The notes under the pieces are model-generated. The model saw only the letters and a program-made list of their open reading frames with translations, made no database searches and had not been told where the DNA came from. This document shows, in pieces, positions 25,798 to 33,206 of a stretch of DNA of 64,000 nt. The stretch's first letter is position 1, and the number at the start of each line of letters is the position of its first letter. Location of the stretch: NCBI GenBank assembly GCA_965261795.1, contig OZ253476.1:2170001-2234000 (forward strand). Reading direction: 5' to 3'. The position numbers and the translations under genes were made by a program. The DNA is from CBDCFV01 sp965261795 (GTDB lineage: Bacteria; Chloroflexota; Dehalococcoidia; Lucifugimonadales; UBA3495).

Positions 25798-26907
25798 ATG
25801 CAAAATTCCATTGCCCGTAATCCAATCGCCGAAGAATTCCTTAGGGAACAACTCCCCTTAATAGCGCTGTGCTTCGCAGCCGGAATAGCCGCCAGTTACT
25901 GGCAGCACGGCGCGTTGGTCGGTGTCGCAGGCGTGGAGTTCCCCTTGGCCGGGGTCTACGTGCCCTTGTGGCACTTGGTGTGGATGGGTTTCTGGACCGG
26001 CTATACCATGGCGCTGGTGGGCGAGGCCAGCGGCATCTTCTCCTTGCCCTACTCCATGTCCATCCTGCGGTTCGACAACATTTTCATCAGTCCGACCAAC
26101 ACGGTATTGACCTTTTTGAACCCCCTCGGCGCGATCCTGGGATTCCGCAGCGAGAAGCGTTTGAACCTGGACTTGGCCCTGTGGCCGTGCGTTGGCACAC
26201 TGTTCGGGTCTCAAATCGGTCCCTTCATCCGCGTGTTCTTCCTGGAGGATGAGGGGCTATTCAAGGCGGTGACTGGCGCGTCCCTGGCCCTGCTGGGGAT
26301 TTACATGGTGTACCAGATAACGCCCATGTACACCCGCCGCGGCGGGAAGCAGCAGACCATAGAGCGAGCGTTTCACGCCCACGCTGAACAACTGCGGCAG
26401 CGCGGTGAGATGCCCTCCGGTCTGCCGGAAGGTGTGGAACTGAAGACCCTGGGCAAGTCCTGGCGGGCGATAACGGTGGAGTTCTGGGACATCCAGTGGA
26501 GGTTGAGCGTCCCCCTGCTTTTCGCTTTGGGGGCGGGAGTAGGACTGGTCTCGTCCACGCTGGGAGTCGGCGGGGGCTTTTTGATGACCCCTATCCTGGT
26601 GACGATGTTCGGACTTCCCCTTTACGTCATCGTAGCGATAACGCTGCCCTACGTGTTTGTCCAGTCGGCTATAGCCCTCTTTTCCTATACCGTCACTGTG
26701 CCGTTGATAACCGGGGTACACACGCCGCCGGAATGGGCATGGGGGCTTTATGCCTCGGCCGGGGCAATATTCGGGGCATGGCTGGCGTCCAAGACCCAGA
26801 GGTATGTGCCGCAAAGGTCGCTGAAGATCATGGCCGGCGGGGTCACAGCGATCACGGGTTCGCTGTACGTCGTCAGCTTTTTCGTTGAGTTACCGTTCGC
26901 GGTCTAA
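25798..26907 (+). CDS. TauE/SafE (TSUP) family anion exporter-like permease
   Basis: 369 residues with about eight to nine hydrophobic segments. The TSUP repeat signature appears twice, in the N-half as LVGEASGIFSLPYS and in the C-half as SSTLGVGGGFLMTPILV. A charged cytosolic loop of about 75 residues (GGKQQTIERAFHAHAEQ...) separates the halves. Members export sulfite, sulfoacetate or other organic anions. It would fit with sulfonate breakdown together with the sulfopyruvate-decarboxylase-like genes, but that link is only inference. Confidence 0.88.
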   Translation: MQNSIARNPIAEEFLREQLPLIALCFAAGIAASYWQHGALVGVAGVEFPLAGVYVPLWHLVWMGFWTGYTMALVGEASGIFSLPYSMSILRFDNIFISPTNTVLTFLNPLGAILGFRSEKRLNLDLALWPCVGTLFGSQIGPFIRVFFLEDEGLFKAVTGASLALLGIYMVYQITPMYTRRGGKQQTIERAFHAHAEQLRQRGEMPSGLPEGVELKTLGKSWRAITVEFWDIQWRLSVPLLFALGAGVGLVSSTLGVGGGFLMTPILVTMFGLPLYVIVAITLPYVFVQSAIALFSYTVTVPLITGVHTPPEWAWGLYASAGAIFGAWLASKTQRYVPQRSLKIMAGGVTAITGSLYVVSFFVELPFAV

Positions 26908-26916
26908 GAGGATTCC

Positions 26917-27021
26917 ATGAGGGTATTGCGATGGCTGAGCATCCGGCTGGTCTCATGGCTGCCGTTCATAGTCATGGTGTTGGCAATCATAGTCGGAGCT
27001 TGGCATGTGCTGACGCGGTGA
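26917..27021 (+). CDS. 34-residue single-span membrane peptide
   Basis: ATG at 26917 preceded by AGAGGA, 9 bp after the TauE/SafE stop, and ending TGA at 27021. The product begins MRVLRWLSIRLVSWLP, then a hydrophobic span FIVMVLAIIVGAW, then HVLTR. The ribosome site, position and amphipathic-basic N-terminus suggest a real small protein co-expressed with the permease. No homologue known to me. Confidence 0.5.
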   Translation: MRVLRWLSIRLVSWLPFIVMVLAIIVGAWHVLTR

Positions 27022-27080
27022 GGTGGGAGCGTGCGTACCTTAATCCTTGAAGGATGACTCAAGGAGGCCACGTAGACACG

Positions 27081-27587
27081 CTATGATTGCCCGGCTATAC
27101 GGTCGACAGGATATTCCGGGAAAGTTTGGTTCCACCTGCTCAGGTTTAACACAGTGCAACCGCTAACAATGAGGCGAGACCATGAATTTGGACCGTCTAC
27201 AGGTAATTTGTATTTCAAGGCCTCAGTCCTGGTGAGCAAGTCCGCTACCGTTAGAGTATCCAATGCCACCAACACTAAATAATAGATGGGCTTGTCAGCT
27301 CGGCCACAGGCCCATTCGTATAGAAAAGAGTCCCGGTATTTGTACTTCAGATCCTCATCTAACCTGCCGCTGTGGAAATCCTGAATGAACTCCCTCCGGT
27401 TTTCATCTCTGCTGTCGGGGTGCTGGGGGTCCTTGAATTCGATGTACAGATAGCGGTTGGGTAACTCAATAATGAAATCCACCGCTTTCATCTGACTCAC
27501 GCCGTGGAAGTAGTCGTCGAATCTACGAGCGTTTTGCACATTGTTAACCGTTAGTTGCAAATCGCCTTCTTTGAAAACTGCTGTCAT
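27081..27587 (-). CDS. PD-(D/E)XK nuclease-like partner of the AAA ATPase
   Basis: 168 residues; the ATG overlaps the ATPase stop (ATGA). The segment AVDFIIELPNRYLYIEFKDP holds D37 and E50-F-K52, spaced like the D...ExK active site of restriction-endonuclease-fold proteins. The rest is not recognised. The coupled arrangement with an SMC/OLD-like ATPase suggests an ATP-controlled nuclease, possibly for defence against phage or plasmids. Inference from motif and context. Confidence 0.65.
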   Translation of the reverse strand: MTAVFKEGDLQLTVNNVQNARRFDDYFHGVSQMKAVDFIIELPNRYLYIEFKDPQHPDSRDENRREFIQDFHSGRLDEDLKYKYRDSFLYEWACGRADKPIYYLVLVALDTLTVADLLTRTEALKYKLPVDGPNSWSRLIVSGCTVLNLSRWNQTFPEYPVDRIAGQS

Positions 27588-28600
27588 ACCAGGCCGCCGA
27601 GGCTGCGCTTTATTTCCCGGTCATAAAGACTGTTGAACGTTTCCATAATTGAATTAGGGTGGATGTGGAGATATTTGTCGGTCGTGTGACAGGTTATCTG
27701 ACCCATCTCATCCCTATGTAGGGAATGGAAAACAACGTCATCCTTCTCTTCTTTGAGCAAATCGAGTTCCTTGAGTATGACGTAATCATGGGTGGCGATG
27801 AATATTTGAACGCCGGAACGTTCCAATTCCAATAGGACTTGCATCAAAGTTCCATACAAACTCGGGTTCAGGTTTGTTTCGGGTTCGTCCCAGAACAATA
27901 CCGAACCACGCTGGAGGGTCCCGTTCCGGACCAGGAGCCAGAGCAGGCCCAGTTTCCGCAAGCCCTCGGCAAGCAACGAAAATTCCAGGTCGCCTTGGCG
28001 ATTATGCAGGAAGAATTCCTCTCCCTTGAAGGTAACCGTCCCGCCGATAGCTTTTTGCAACGTTGATAGCAGACCCTTGTGAGAGCTGTCTGCGGGGTTA
28101 CGCAATGGCGGCAGATAGGCGCGTTGCAGAATATCCGCATACACCTCCTCAAAGTGGACTTCGCGGGCCGCGTATAGGGACAGAAACCCCGGAGCGTTGG
28201 AAAGCATCTCCTTAACCGGGATGTAAACGCTTTCTATTGGAGCCTTCACCCAATCGCGGGCGCCTTCTATGGAGGCAGAGCTTGATGACTTGGTGCGGTT
28301 TGAAAATGAGGCCCGCAAACTAACATCGCAGCGAGATATTTCCACCGTTGCATCAGAGCTCAGGCTTTGCCGTTTGACTAACCGGCCCAAGGCGCGTCCC
28401 GATGGGAGAAATACCCGTACCAGTTTCTCGGCAAAGGGTTCGCTGGTCTTAGAAACGTCGCACGCTGAGTAGCAGACTTTCATAAGGTGCGTCTTGCCGG
28501 TGCCGTTGGCGCCCACAAAAACATTGATGCCGGAGGAAAGTTCTACCTCTAAGTTATCAAAAGCAGTAAAGCTTTCTAACTTTATTTTTGTAATGGTCAT
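27584..28600 (-). CDS. AAA/ABC-type ATPase, OLD/RecF-like
   Basis: 338 residues; ATG at 28600. It begins ITKIKLESFTAFDNLEVELS, the usual start of RecF/SMC/OLD-like ATPases, then Walker A GANGTGKT (residues 30-37). The C-terminal half has Walker B GSVLFWDEPETNLNP and the switch IATHDYVILKEL. No long coiled coil is inserted, and no Toprim domain is seen, so it is shorter than OLD nucleases. It pairs with the downstream nuclease-like gene, which would supply the missing cutting domain. Confidence 0.85.
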   Translation of the reverse strand: MTITKIKLESFTAFDNLEVELSSGINVFVGANGTGKTHLMKVCYSACDVSKTSEPFAEKLVRVFLPSGRALGRLVKRQSLSSDATVEISRCDVSLRASFSNRTKSSSSASIEGARDWVKAPIESVYIPVKEMLSNAPGFLSLYAAREVHFEEVYADILQRAYLPPLRNPADSSHKGLLSTLQKAIGGTVTFKGEEFFLHNRQGDLEFSLLAEGLRKLGLLWLLVRNGTLQRGSVLFWDEPETNLNPSLYGTLMQVLLELERSGVQIFIATHDYVILKELDLLKEEKDDVVFHSLHRDEMGQITCHTTDKYLHIHPNSIMETFNSLYDREIKRSLGGLV

Positions 28601-28642
28601 ACTTCACCCACGGCCGATTCCATCCTGAAGTGGCTTGTTCCG

Positions 28643-29758
28643 TCACTCCAGCGTCTCTATCTTGTGGGCCTCCACCCACTCCCAGTCTATCCTGTATCCG
28701 AGGCCGGGGAGAGTTGGAGCCTCGATAACGCCCTTTTCGTTGAGCTTGATGTCCTCCACCAGCCCGAACTGATGAGCGGCTTCGGGCATCCAGTACTCGA
28801 AAAAGTCGCAGTTGGACACTGAGAAGATAACGTGCAGGTTGGCGGCGTTCAGCAGGGAGTTGCCCGCGATGCCGATCTCGCAATTCATCCCGAACCCTTC
28901 AGCCAGGGAACAGAGCTTTTTCAGGCCGGTGATTCCCAGCTTCTGGGCCGTGCCGCGCACCAACCGCGACGACTGGTTCCGGACCATGTTGGCGGCGTTG
29001 AAGAACTGGAAAGGGTTCTGGTCGCTCATACAAAGGGGCACGTCAAGCCGCCTGCTCAACTCTTTTATCGCGTCCAAGTCGTGGTGGGGCACCGGGTCCT
29101 CGTACCAATGGAAGCCGTTACGGTCCAACGCCCTGCCCACGTCCAGGGCTTGGCGGAACTGGTAGCCGCAGTTGGGGTCGAGCATCAACTTCATGTCCGG
29201 CCCTACCCGCTCCCGCACAGCCGTAACGGTCTCCATCACGTCGTTAGTTGACATAACGCCGGGGTGCAGCTTGTAGGCGCGGAACCCTGCCGACACCAGT
29301 TCGCCGACCTCTTTTACATATCCCTCGGCTGAGTCGTGGCGCGGTGGGTAGGTGCCGTACACTTCGGTCTGATGTCGCTGGGCGCCCAGCAGGGTGTATA
29401 CCGGGGCTCCGGCGGCCTTTCCGCATATATCCCACAGCGCCACGTCGACCGGGGCCCACATGCTGTTGGTAATGCCCCTCCTGGAATACAGCACACCCAA
29501 CCGGTTCCACAACCACTCCCGGTCCGATGCGTCCCTACCCACCATCTCCGGCTTTAACACCCGGAGTATCGGCCCGAACAGGCCCCGGCCCCCCTGCCGG
29601 AACTCGCCCACCAAGCAGTTGCCCTCAACGCCCTCGTCGGTGAACACCCGCAGTACGCCCTGTTCGGTGATGCCGGCAAAGCGCCCAAGGTCCGAGTCCA
29701 AGCCGGTGTCCGGTATTTCTCTTCGAATCACGTCGATTTTCATGTCCGTGATTTTCAC
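28643..29758 (-). CDS. Enolase superfamily protein (mandelate racemase/muconate lactonizing-like)
   Basis: GTG at 29758 preferred, 8 bp after GAGG; another GTG at 29767 adds three residues. About 371 residues. The N-terminal capping domain and barrel are clear (WAPVDVALWDICGKAAGAPVY). The barrel has FRAYKLHPG (a K-x-H at the second-strand position), metal ligands D in MLDPNCGY and E in WYEDPVPHHD, then LCMSDQNPF. The usual Asp and His of the C-terminal acid/base dyad are not seen at the expected places (RGTAQKLGIT, NCEIGIAG). It is probably a dehydratase or racemase-type variant of unknown substrate. Confidence 0.85.
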   Translation of the reverse strand: MKITDMKIDVIRREIPDTGLDSDLGRFAGITEQGVLRVFTDEGVEGNCLVGEFRQGGRGLFGPILRVLKPEMVGRDASDREWLWNRLGVLYSRRGITNSMWAPVDVALWDICGKAAGAPVYTLLGAQRHQTEVYGTYPPRHDSAEGYVKEVGELVSAGFRAYKLHPGVMSTNDVMETVTAVRERVGPDMKLMLDPNCGYQFRQALDVGRALDRNGFHWYEDPVPHHDLDAIKELSRRLDVPLCMSDQNPFQFFNAANMVRNQSSRLVRGTAQKLGITGLKKLCSLAEGFGMNCEIGIAGNSLLNAANLHVIFSVSNCDFFEYWMPEAAHQFGLVEDIKLNEKGVIEAPTLPGLGYRIDWEWVEAHKIETLE

Positions 29759-29912
29759 AGTGTTCACCTCGTTTGGCAGGGTTGATGGTAGGGAGCGGCC
29801 CTATTCGCAGGGCTGCTCGGAGAACCAGAACACTTCGATGGTGTCTTTCATCATTTGATCCTGTTTCTGGGCGCTTTCTGGAGCCGACCTGGTTGGTGGG
29901 CAAGATTGTAGG

Positions 29913-31271
29913 CTAGGCGCGACCCCGCCACAAGATAGTCAAAAGCCCGATGCCGGAGACTAGCGCCACTATTGTAATGGCTGCTCCAAAGGCTTCCACC
30001 ACTGTTGGGGAAGAGCCTCCGAGGCTAGTCACGACCGGCCATCCCAAGGCCCTGGTGTACACGGCGGCCCCCAGCGCCGTGCCGATGGCCGTGCCGATGA
30101 CCCGGCTGGTGGCGAGGAAGCCGGAAGCGCTGCTGAGATACTCCCTAGGCACGTACCCCATGATGGCGATGTTGTTGGCGGGAATGACGATGGACAAGCC
30201 GGCCCCGCTTACCGTAATGGCCAGCACGATTTGCCAAGTGGGCGCCGTAAACCCCAGGTAGCCCAAGGCCAGCAACCCGCCGGCCAGCATGATATGCCCC
30301 AGGAGCGACGGTGATAAGGTGCCGAATTTGTCGGCCATAACCCCGCCGATCGGAGAGAAAACCAGCCGGGCTAAGTGAAAGGGCAATATCGCCAGTCCGG
30401 CCAGCGACGCCGAGAAACCCAGGCCCTGGATGAGGAAAAACGGCGACAGGAAATTCCATCCACCGTGGGCTATTTGAATGAATACCTGGGCCACCACGCC
30501 TGAGGAGAAAACCCGGCTGGCGAACAGTTTCACCTCGATAATCGGCGTTGGCACCAACCGTTCAACTACAACCAGGATCGCAAAAAATCCGGCGGTGAGC
30601 ATGAGCAGTGAGAATTCCAACGTGGAAAAGAAACCCAACTCGTCGGCTTGATTGATTGCCAGCAGCCCTGCGATCATCGCTGCGGTAAGGACTACCGCTC
30701 CCGCGAAGTCTATGCTTATTGGACCACGCTGTCCTACGGGGTCATTTCTCAAGTAACGCCAAGCCACAAAGACCCACAAGGCATGGGCCGGTATGCGGGC
30801 CCAGAACAGGGCCCTCCAGTCGAGGTAGTCGATTATCAGCCCGCCCAAGTAGTAGCCGGACCCGATGCCCACGCCCAACGCCATGTTATTGATGCCTTGG
30901 GCAATGCCCCGTTCATGGGGCTGAAAGTCCTGGGTGATCAAGGCATTGTCGTTGGCCAGCACCATGGAGTGGCCAAAGGCCGTCAGGACCCGGGCGGCAA
31001 TGAGTTGATTTACGTCCTGGGCCAAGGAGGCGAGGCCGAGGCTGGCGATGACCACGACCACGCCCCAGACATAGACCTTCTTGCGGCCTATGGTGTCGGA
31101 CACCCAGCCAAAGGTCAGGAGGGGGGCCGTGCTCCCAAGGTAGTAAGCGAGCGCCAGCCAAACTATGACGTTCGCATCTGTCTGGAAGTCGACGATAAGG
31201 GTGGGAAAGCCGATGGCTATAATGCCGAAGTCCATGATGCTTAGCAGGCTGCCCCAACACACCACAGACAT
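29913..31271 (-). CDS. MFS transporter, EmrB/QacA-like drug:H+ antiporter type
   Basis: About 452 residues, roughly 12-14 membrane helices. Motif A is LTFGWVSDTIGRKKVYVWG and the antiporter-like Gly-rich helices are present (GVGIGSGYYLGG, GTAIGTALGAAVYT). The ATG at 31271 falls inside what looks like the first helix: the in-frame codons before it read TRVEYKWVL, typical of the MFS N-terminus. No ATG, GTG or TTG lies before the upstream stop, so a non-standard start is possible. The gene is divergent from the third monooxygenase. Confidence 0.87.
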   Translation of the reverse strand: MSVVCWGSLLSIMDFGIIAIGFPTLIVDFQTDANVIVWLALAYYLGSTAPLLTFGWVSDTIGRKKVYVWGVVVVIASLGLASLAQDVNQLIAARVLTAFGHSMVLANDNALITQDFQPHERGIAQGINNMALGVGIGSGYYLGGLIIDYLDWRALFWARIPAHALWVFVAWRYLRNDPVGQRGPISIDFAGAVVLTAAMIAGLLAINQADELGFFSTLEFSLLMLTAGFFAILVVVERLVPTPIIEVKLFASRVFSSGVVAQVFIQIAHGGWNFLSPFFLIQGLGFSASLAGLAILPFHLARLVFSPIGGVMADKFGTLSPSLLGHIMLAGGLLALGYLGFTAPTWQIVLAITVSGAGLSIVIPANNIAIMGYVPREYLSSASGFLATSRVIGTAIGTALGAAVYTRALGWPVVTSLGGSSPTVVEAFGAAITIVALVSGIGLLTILWRGRA

Positions 31272-31504
31272 CAGTACCCATTTGTATTCTACTCTCGTGT
31301 TCCCCCCGGTTGCTTCGTTCGTTGCCGTTTAGACGGCAGCCAAAGATTGCCTACGATGTTTCAACGCTGCGATGGACAAGGAATCCCCTCCGGCGTACTA
31401 TTCCCGTAACGGCCGCGCGGCACGGGTATGCCGTGGCAGGCATTGTAAGCCGGGACTCCCAAGTAAAACGGCCTCAAAGACTATACCAGAGGCGCGGAGA
31501 GATT

Positions 31505-32611
31505 ATGAAGGCTGGATTGTTCATGATGCCGTCCCATCCCCCGGAACGGCCAACGTTTGAGGCCCACCAATGGGATCTGGAATGCTTGCGCTTGGCCGAC
31601 AGCCTGGGGTTCAGCGAGGCTTGGATCGGTGAGCATTTCACCGCCCCGTGGGAGCCGGTCCCAGCCCCGGACCTGCTGATTGCCCAAGCGCTTATGCAGA
31701 CAAAGAACATCAAGCTGGCGTCGGGAGCGCATCTGCTACCCTTCCATAACCCCATTGAGCTGGCCCACCGGGTGGCCTACTTGGACCACATGGCCCAAGG
31801 CCGCTTTATGTTCGGCATAGGGTCGGGGGGGCTTCAGTCGGACCACGAGTTGTTCGGCGTGGACATGAACGCCGGCCAGCACCGTGAGATGACACGGGAG
31901 TCGTTGGACATCATTTTGAGCATCTGGGAGCACTTGGAAGGCCCGTTCCACTACAAGGGGAAGTTCTGGAATTTCGACATTCCAGACCCCAAGGACTACG
32001 AGTTCGCTACGTTGAAGACCTTCCTGGGGCCCTATCAGAAGCCCCACCCGCCCATTGGAGTGGCCGCTGCCAGCCCTGGCTCGCAGACTCTCAGGATAGC
32101 CGGAGAGCGGGGGTATATCCCGTTAAGCCTGGGTCTTAACGCGGTATACATGGCCAGTCATTGGGACGTGGTGGAAGAGGGCGCACGGGACAGTGGGCTG
32201 GAACCACCCTCCAGGGAAACGTGGCGTATCGTGAGAGACGTTTGGGTTGCCGACACCGACGAGGAGGCCCGGGACGGCGCGCTCAACGGCATGTTGGGCC
32301 GGGCGTGGCGAGAATACCTCCATCCCCTCTTCTCCTATGGCCCCTATCCGTTCACGCGGGCCATGAAACATGATGAGAATCTCCCGGACGAGGCCGTCAC
32401 GGTAGAGTACATGGCGGACAACCTCTGGCTGGTCGGCTCGCCGGACACGGTGGCCCAAAAGCTGAGGGACCTTTACGAAATGGTGGGCGGGTTCGGCACC
32501 CTCCTCTGGCTTACCTTCGATCACTCCGAAAACAGGGAGGCCTACGAGAAGAGCATGCGCCTGATGTCGGAAAAGGTGATGCCGCAACTGGCCGACCTGA
32601 CCGGGGTTTAG
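31505..32611 (+). CDS. LLM-class flavin-dependent oxidoreductase (third copy)
   Basis: Start ATG at 31505 behind GGAGAG; the frame runs further upstream without a ribosome site. 368 residues. Luciferase-like features: EAWIGEHFTAPWEPVPAPDL, HNPIELAHRVAYLDHMAQGR, and a C-terminal helical end with LMSEKVMPQLADL. The substrate is unknown. The last codons are duplicated downstream of the toxin-antitoxin cassette that follows. Confidence 0.92.
   Translation: MKAGLFMMPSHPPERPTFEAHQWDLECLRLADSLGFSEAWIGEHFTAPWEPVPAPDLLIAQALMQTKNIKLASGAHLLPFHNPIELAHRVAYLDHMAQGRFMFGIGSGGLQSDHELFGVDMNAGQHREMTRESLDIILSIWEHLEGPFHYKGKFWNFDIPDPKDYEFATLKTFLGPYQKPHPPIGVAAASPGSQTLRIAGERGYIPLSLGLNAVYMASHWDVVEEGARDSGLEPPSRETWRIVRDVWVADTDEEARDGALNGMLGRAWREYLHPLFSYGPYPFTRAMKHDENLPDEAVTVEYMADNLWLVGSPDTVAQKLRDLYEMVGGFGTLLWLTFDHSENREAYEKSMRLMSEKVMPQLADLTGV
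32592..32606 (+). repeat. 15-bp direct repeat, left copy
   Basis: CCGACCTGACCGGGG at the 3' end of the monooxygenase gene; identical to 33159-33173 beyond the toxin gene. Confidence 0.7.
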
Positions 32612-32655
32612 GTCGGTCGGGTTAGCGCAGGAAAATCCTTGATAACAGAGGCGTT

Positions 32656-32877
32656 GTGACCAGTCAAAAAGTATCGGACCTGACCATTACGGAGTTCCGG
32701 GAGTTAATCAGGGAAACCTTAATGGAGACTCTCGCCGAACTGACGGATGACCCTGACGCCGGTCTGGAATTGCGGGGAGAATTCGTCGCGGAGGTGCAAC
32801 GGAGGATGGGGGCAGTAAAGGCCGGTGAGCCGACTATCCCTATAGAGGAGGTCGCCAGAAAGCATGGACTGGACTAA
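32656..32877 (+). CDS. Antitoxin of a RelE/ParE-type toxin-antitoxin pair
   Basis: GTG start at 32656 with GAGG 5 bp upstream; 73 residues, acidic and helical, no clear DNA-binding fold by eye, ending IPIEEVARKHGLD. The TAA overlaps the toxin ATG by one base (TAATG), the classic coupled layout. Its identity as antitoxin rests on the neighbouring toxin. Confidence 0.75.
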   Translation: MTSQKVSDLTITEFRELIRETLMETLAELTDDPDAGLELRGEFVAEVQRRMGAVKAGEPTIPIEEVARKHGLD

Positions 32878-33143
32878 TGCAATACCGTGTAGAGTTTGCG
32901 CCCGGTGCGGACGGTGACTTGTCCCGGCTGGACACGCCAGTAGTGCGGCGTGTGCGTAGCAGGCTGGACCGGCTGGCGGAAAACGTCGAGTCAGTGCCCC
33001 ATGAAACGCTAAGCGGGCAATTGCGGGGACTGTTTAAGATACGGGCCGGCGACTATCGGACCGTATATTCCCTCGACCGGAATAACCGCAGGATAACCGT
33101 TCTGGCAATAGGGCACCGCAGCGAAATATACCGCTCCCGGTAG
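32877..33143 (+). CDS. RelE/ParE family toxin
   Basis: 88 residues: YRVEFAPGADGDLSRL at the N-terminus, then RGLFKIRAGDYRTVYSLDR and ITVLAIGHRSEIY, the basic strand and terminal phrase of RelE-like ribosome-dependent mRNA interferases. Coupled to the upstream antitoxin. The family cleaves mRNA in the ribosomal A site (RelE) or poisons gyrase (ParE); the GDYR/GHR pattern favours the RelE side. Confidence 0.85.
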   Translation: MQYRVEFAPGADGDLSRLDTPVVRRVRSRLDRLAENVESVPHETLSGQLRGLFKIRAGDYRTVYSLDRNNRRITVLAIGHRSEIYRSR

Positions 33144-33158
33144 CCTTGCTCCAGGTCT

Positions 33159-33173
33159 CCGACCTGACCGGGG
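33159..33173 (+). repeat. 15-bp direct repeat, right copy
   Basis: Exact copy of 32592-32606, so the toxin-antitoxin genes are bracketed by a duplicate of the monooxygenase gene's end. Confidence 0.7.
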
Positions 33174-33206
33174 CTAAATGACCCAAACCACCCACGAGGT
33201 GTTGTC

